DNA from: Hymenobacter jejuensis
Lineage (GTDB): Bacteria > Bacteroidota > Bacteroidia > Cytophagales > Hymenobacteraceae
Reading direction: 5' to 3'
NCBI RefSeq assembly: GCF_006337165.1
Contig: NZ_CP040896.1
Span: forward strand, 1,674,001-1,738,000
Length of the DNA: 64,000 bases
Numbering within the stretch: the first letter of the stretch is position 1; each line of letters starts with the position of its first letter. The notes beneath the pieces are model-generated. The model was not told the origin of the DNA, did not search any database, and worked only from the letters and a program-made list of their open reading frames with translations. The position numbers and the translations under genes are program-made. Of this stretch, positions 62,457 to 64,000 are shown one piece after another.

Positions 62457-64000
62457 TTGAAAAGACGTGAATTTGTAGGACTCACTGGCTTTGCGGCCGG
62501 TGCCCTGTTCCTGCCCAGTTTTCCCGGTTTTGGTGGCAATCCGGTCGATCCGGAGCGGCTGCTGGAGCAGGTTGATCCCGCCATCAAAAAGCGCTTAGCC
62601 GACGCCGCCATGAATGCCGCCAAATCGGCAGGTGCTACTTACGCCGACGTGCGCATCGGCCGCTACCTCAACCAAAGCATTTTTACCCGCGAAAAGCAGG
62701 TGCAAAATATTGGCAGTGGCGAGAGCTACGGAGCGGGCGTGCGGGTGCTGGCCAACGGCACCTGGGGCTTCGCAGCTACCAACACCGTTACGGAAGCGGG
62801 CATGGCCAAGGCCGCCCAACTGGCCGTGCAGATTGCCAAGGCCAATTCGAAAGTGCAGAAAGAAAAAGTGCAGCTGGCCCCCCAGAAAGGCTACGGCGAC
62901 GTAACCTGGAAAACGCCGATCCAGCAGAACGCTTTCGAAGTGCCGATTGCGCAGAAAGTGGAGTTGCTGCTGGCTGCCAACGCCAAAGCGCTGGAAAACG
63001 GCGCCAGCTTTGTCAATTCGTCGCTTTTCCAAATCAATGAGCAGAAGTACTTTGCCTCGACCGATGGCTCGTACATCGACCAGGACATTCACCGCATCTG
63101 GCCCACGTTCAGCGTGACAGCCATTGATCGGGCGTCGGGCAAATTCCGTTCGCGGGAAGCGCTGAGTGCGCCCATGGGCTTGGGTTATGAGTACCTCACG
63201 CCCAAAGCCGCCGACAAGATCGCGGGGCCGACCGGCACGGGTTTGGTGGGCTATAAGATGAGCTACGACATGCTGGAAGACGCGGCCCTAGCTGCCCAGC
63301 AAGCCAAAAGCAAACTCACGGCGAAGTCGGTGGTGCCCGGCAAATACGACGTGGTACTCGACCCAAACCACTTAGGCCTGACCATCCACGAAAGCGTGGG
63401 CCACGCCACCGAGCTCGACCGCGTGCTGGGCTACGAGGCCAACTACGCCGGCACGTCCTTCGCTACGCTGGACAAGTGGAAATCGAAGAACTTCCAATAC
63501 GGCTCGAAACTGGTAAACATCGTCGCTGACAAGCTCCAGCCCGGCTCGCTCGGTGCCGTGGGCTATGACGACGAAGGTGTAAAAACCGGCCAGTGGGACC
63601 TGATTAAGAACGGCGTGCTAGTTGACTACCAGAAAACCCGCGACCAAGCGGGCATCCTCGGGCAAGACCATTCGGATGGCTGTAGCTACGCGCAATCGTG
63701 GCAGGACGTGCAGTTTCAGCGCATGGCCAACGTGAGCTTGCAGCCCGGCAAGGAGAAGATGAGCGTCGACGACATGATCAAGAACGTGGACAAGGGCGTC
63801 TACATCGCCGGCCGCGGATCATATTCTATTGACCAGCAGCGCTATAACTTCCAGTTTGGCGGTACGGTGTTCTATGCCATCAACAAGGGCAAGATTGACG
63901 GCATGTTGGAAGACGTTGCTTATCAGGCCAATACGCAAGAGTTCTGGAACTCCTGCGCGGCCATCTGCGACCAGTCGGATTACCGCCTGTTTGGCTCCTT
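62457..64000 (+). CDS. tldD: Tat-exported TldD/PmbA family metalloprotease, 3' end outside window
   Basis: 514 codons in the window, running off the right edge. The start is probably TTG at 62457, since no ATG precedes the signal: KRREFVGLTGFAAGALFLPS is a twin-arginine signal. YGAGVRVLANGTWGFAATNT is the TldD N-terminal signature. LTIHESVGHATELDRVLGYE (about 310) contains the zinc motif HExxxH of the TldD family, and VDKGVYIAGRGSYSIDQQRY a later conserved block. TldD normally pairs with PmbA/TldE, whose gene may lie beyond 64000. The Tat signal is unlike the cytosolic E. coli protein and implies export in this lineage. Confidence 0.88.
   Translation, partial: MKRREFVGLTGFAAGALFLPSFPGFGGNPVDPERLLEQVDPAIKKRLADAAMNAAKSAGATYADVRIGRYLNQSIFTREKQVQNIGSGESYGAGVRVLANGTWGFAATNTVTEAGMAKAAQLAVQIAKANSKVQKEKVQLAPQKGYGDVTWKTPIQQNAFEVPIAQKVELLLAANAKALENGASFVNSSLFQINEQKYFASTDGSYIDQDIHRIWPTFSVTAIDRASGKFRSREALSAPMGLGYEYLTPKAADKIAGPTGTGLVGYKMSYDMLEDAALAAQQAKSKLTAKSVVPGKYDVVLDPNHLGLTIHESVGHATELDRVLGYEANYAGTSFATLDKWKSKNFQYGSKLVNIVADKLQPGSLGAVGYDDEGVKTGQWDLIKNGVLVDYQKTRDQAGILGQDHSDGCSYAQSWQDVQFQRMANVSLQPGKEKMSVDDMIKNVDKGVYIAGRGSYSIDQQRYNFQFGGTVFYAINKGKIDGMLEDVAYQANTQEFWNSCAAICDQSDYRLFGS

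Noticed and set aside
1..64000. tRNA, rRNA, CRISPR arrays, insertion sequences, prophage
   Set aside because: Looked for and not found: no regularly spaced repeats, no transposase or integrase motifs, no tRNA-like cloverleaf noticed by eye.

Overview
The window looks like chromosome of a high-GC Bacteroidota bacterium of the Cytophagales/Hymenobacter type (inference). Support: two secreted proteins with type IX secretion C-terminal sorting domains, an OmpP1/FadL porin next to a GDSL hydrolase, BlaI/M56 pairs with TonB- or plug-like tails, many lipoproteins, start codons without clear Shine-Dalgarno sequences, and flavobacterial-type TAnnTTTG -7 boxes. No rRNA, tRNA, CRISPR array, prophage or insertion sequence was seen.

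Left end (1-5953, minus strand): a four-gene unit. In transcription order it encodes a von Willebrand A-like lipoprotein, a three-helix membrane protein, a tubulin/FtsZ-like GTPase and a very large actin/Hsp70-like protein that runs off the window. Two near-identical, oppositely oriented copies of a REP-like element flank the tubulin-like gene. This unit is the best candidate for an undescribed system.

6212-23149: mostly housekeeping and envelope genes. They include a Tat-exported sugar isomerase-like protein, a sugar nucleotidyltransferase, a LemA/TPM cluster, a Delta-60 repeat protein, a DnaQ-like exonuclease, DNA polymerase I, YpdA, a GDSL hydrolase with its FadL-type porin, and a cyanophycinase.

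23626-45553: magnesium transporter MgtE, ribosome rescue factor ArfB, RlpA, a DUF72 protein, a secreted metalloprotease, FabH, several small membrane proteins, a carbohydrate porin, an M13 peptidase, a penicillin acylase-type hydrolase, a secreted alpha/beta hydrolase and a first BlaI/M56 module. Many convergent gene pairs share long perfect hairpins.

45796-56510: a lipoprotein of unknown role, a short BLUF blue-light sensor, and a tripartite efflux operon (TolC, Usp, HlyD, two paralogous DHA2 pumps). A sigma-54 activator with two GAF domains diverges from the operon. The shared intergenic region holds a -24/-12-like promoter pointing to tolC and a perfect inverted repeat that could be the activator site.

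56756-64000: a second BlaI/M56 module whose peptidase ends in two TonB-plug-like repeats and whose regulator has two tandem operator-like dyads; a Gfo/Idh/MocA oxidoreductase; an McrB/McrC-type restriction pair with a third REP-like element between its genes; and the start of a Tat-exported TldD-type protease cut by the window end.
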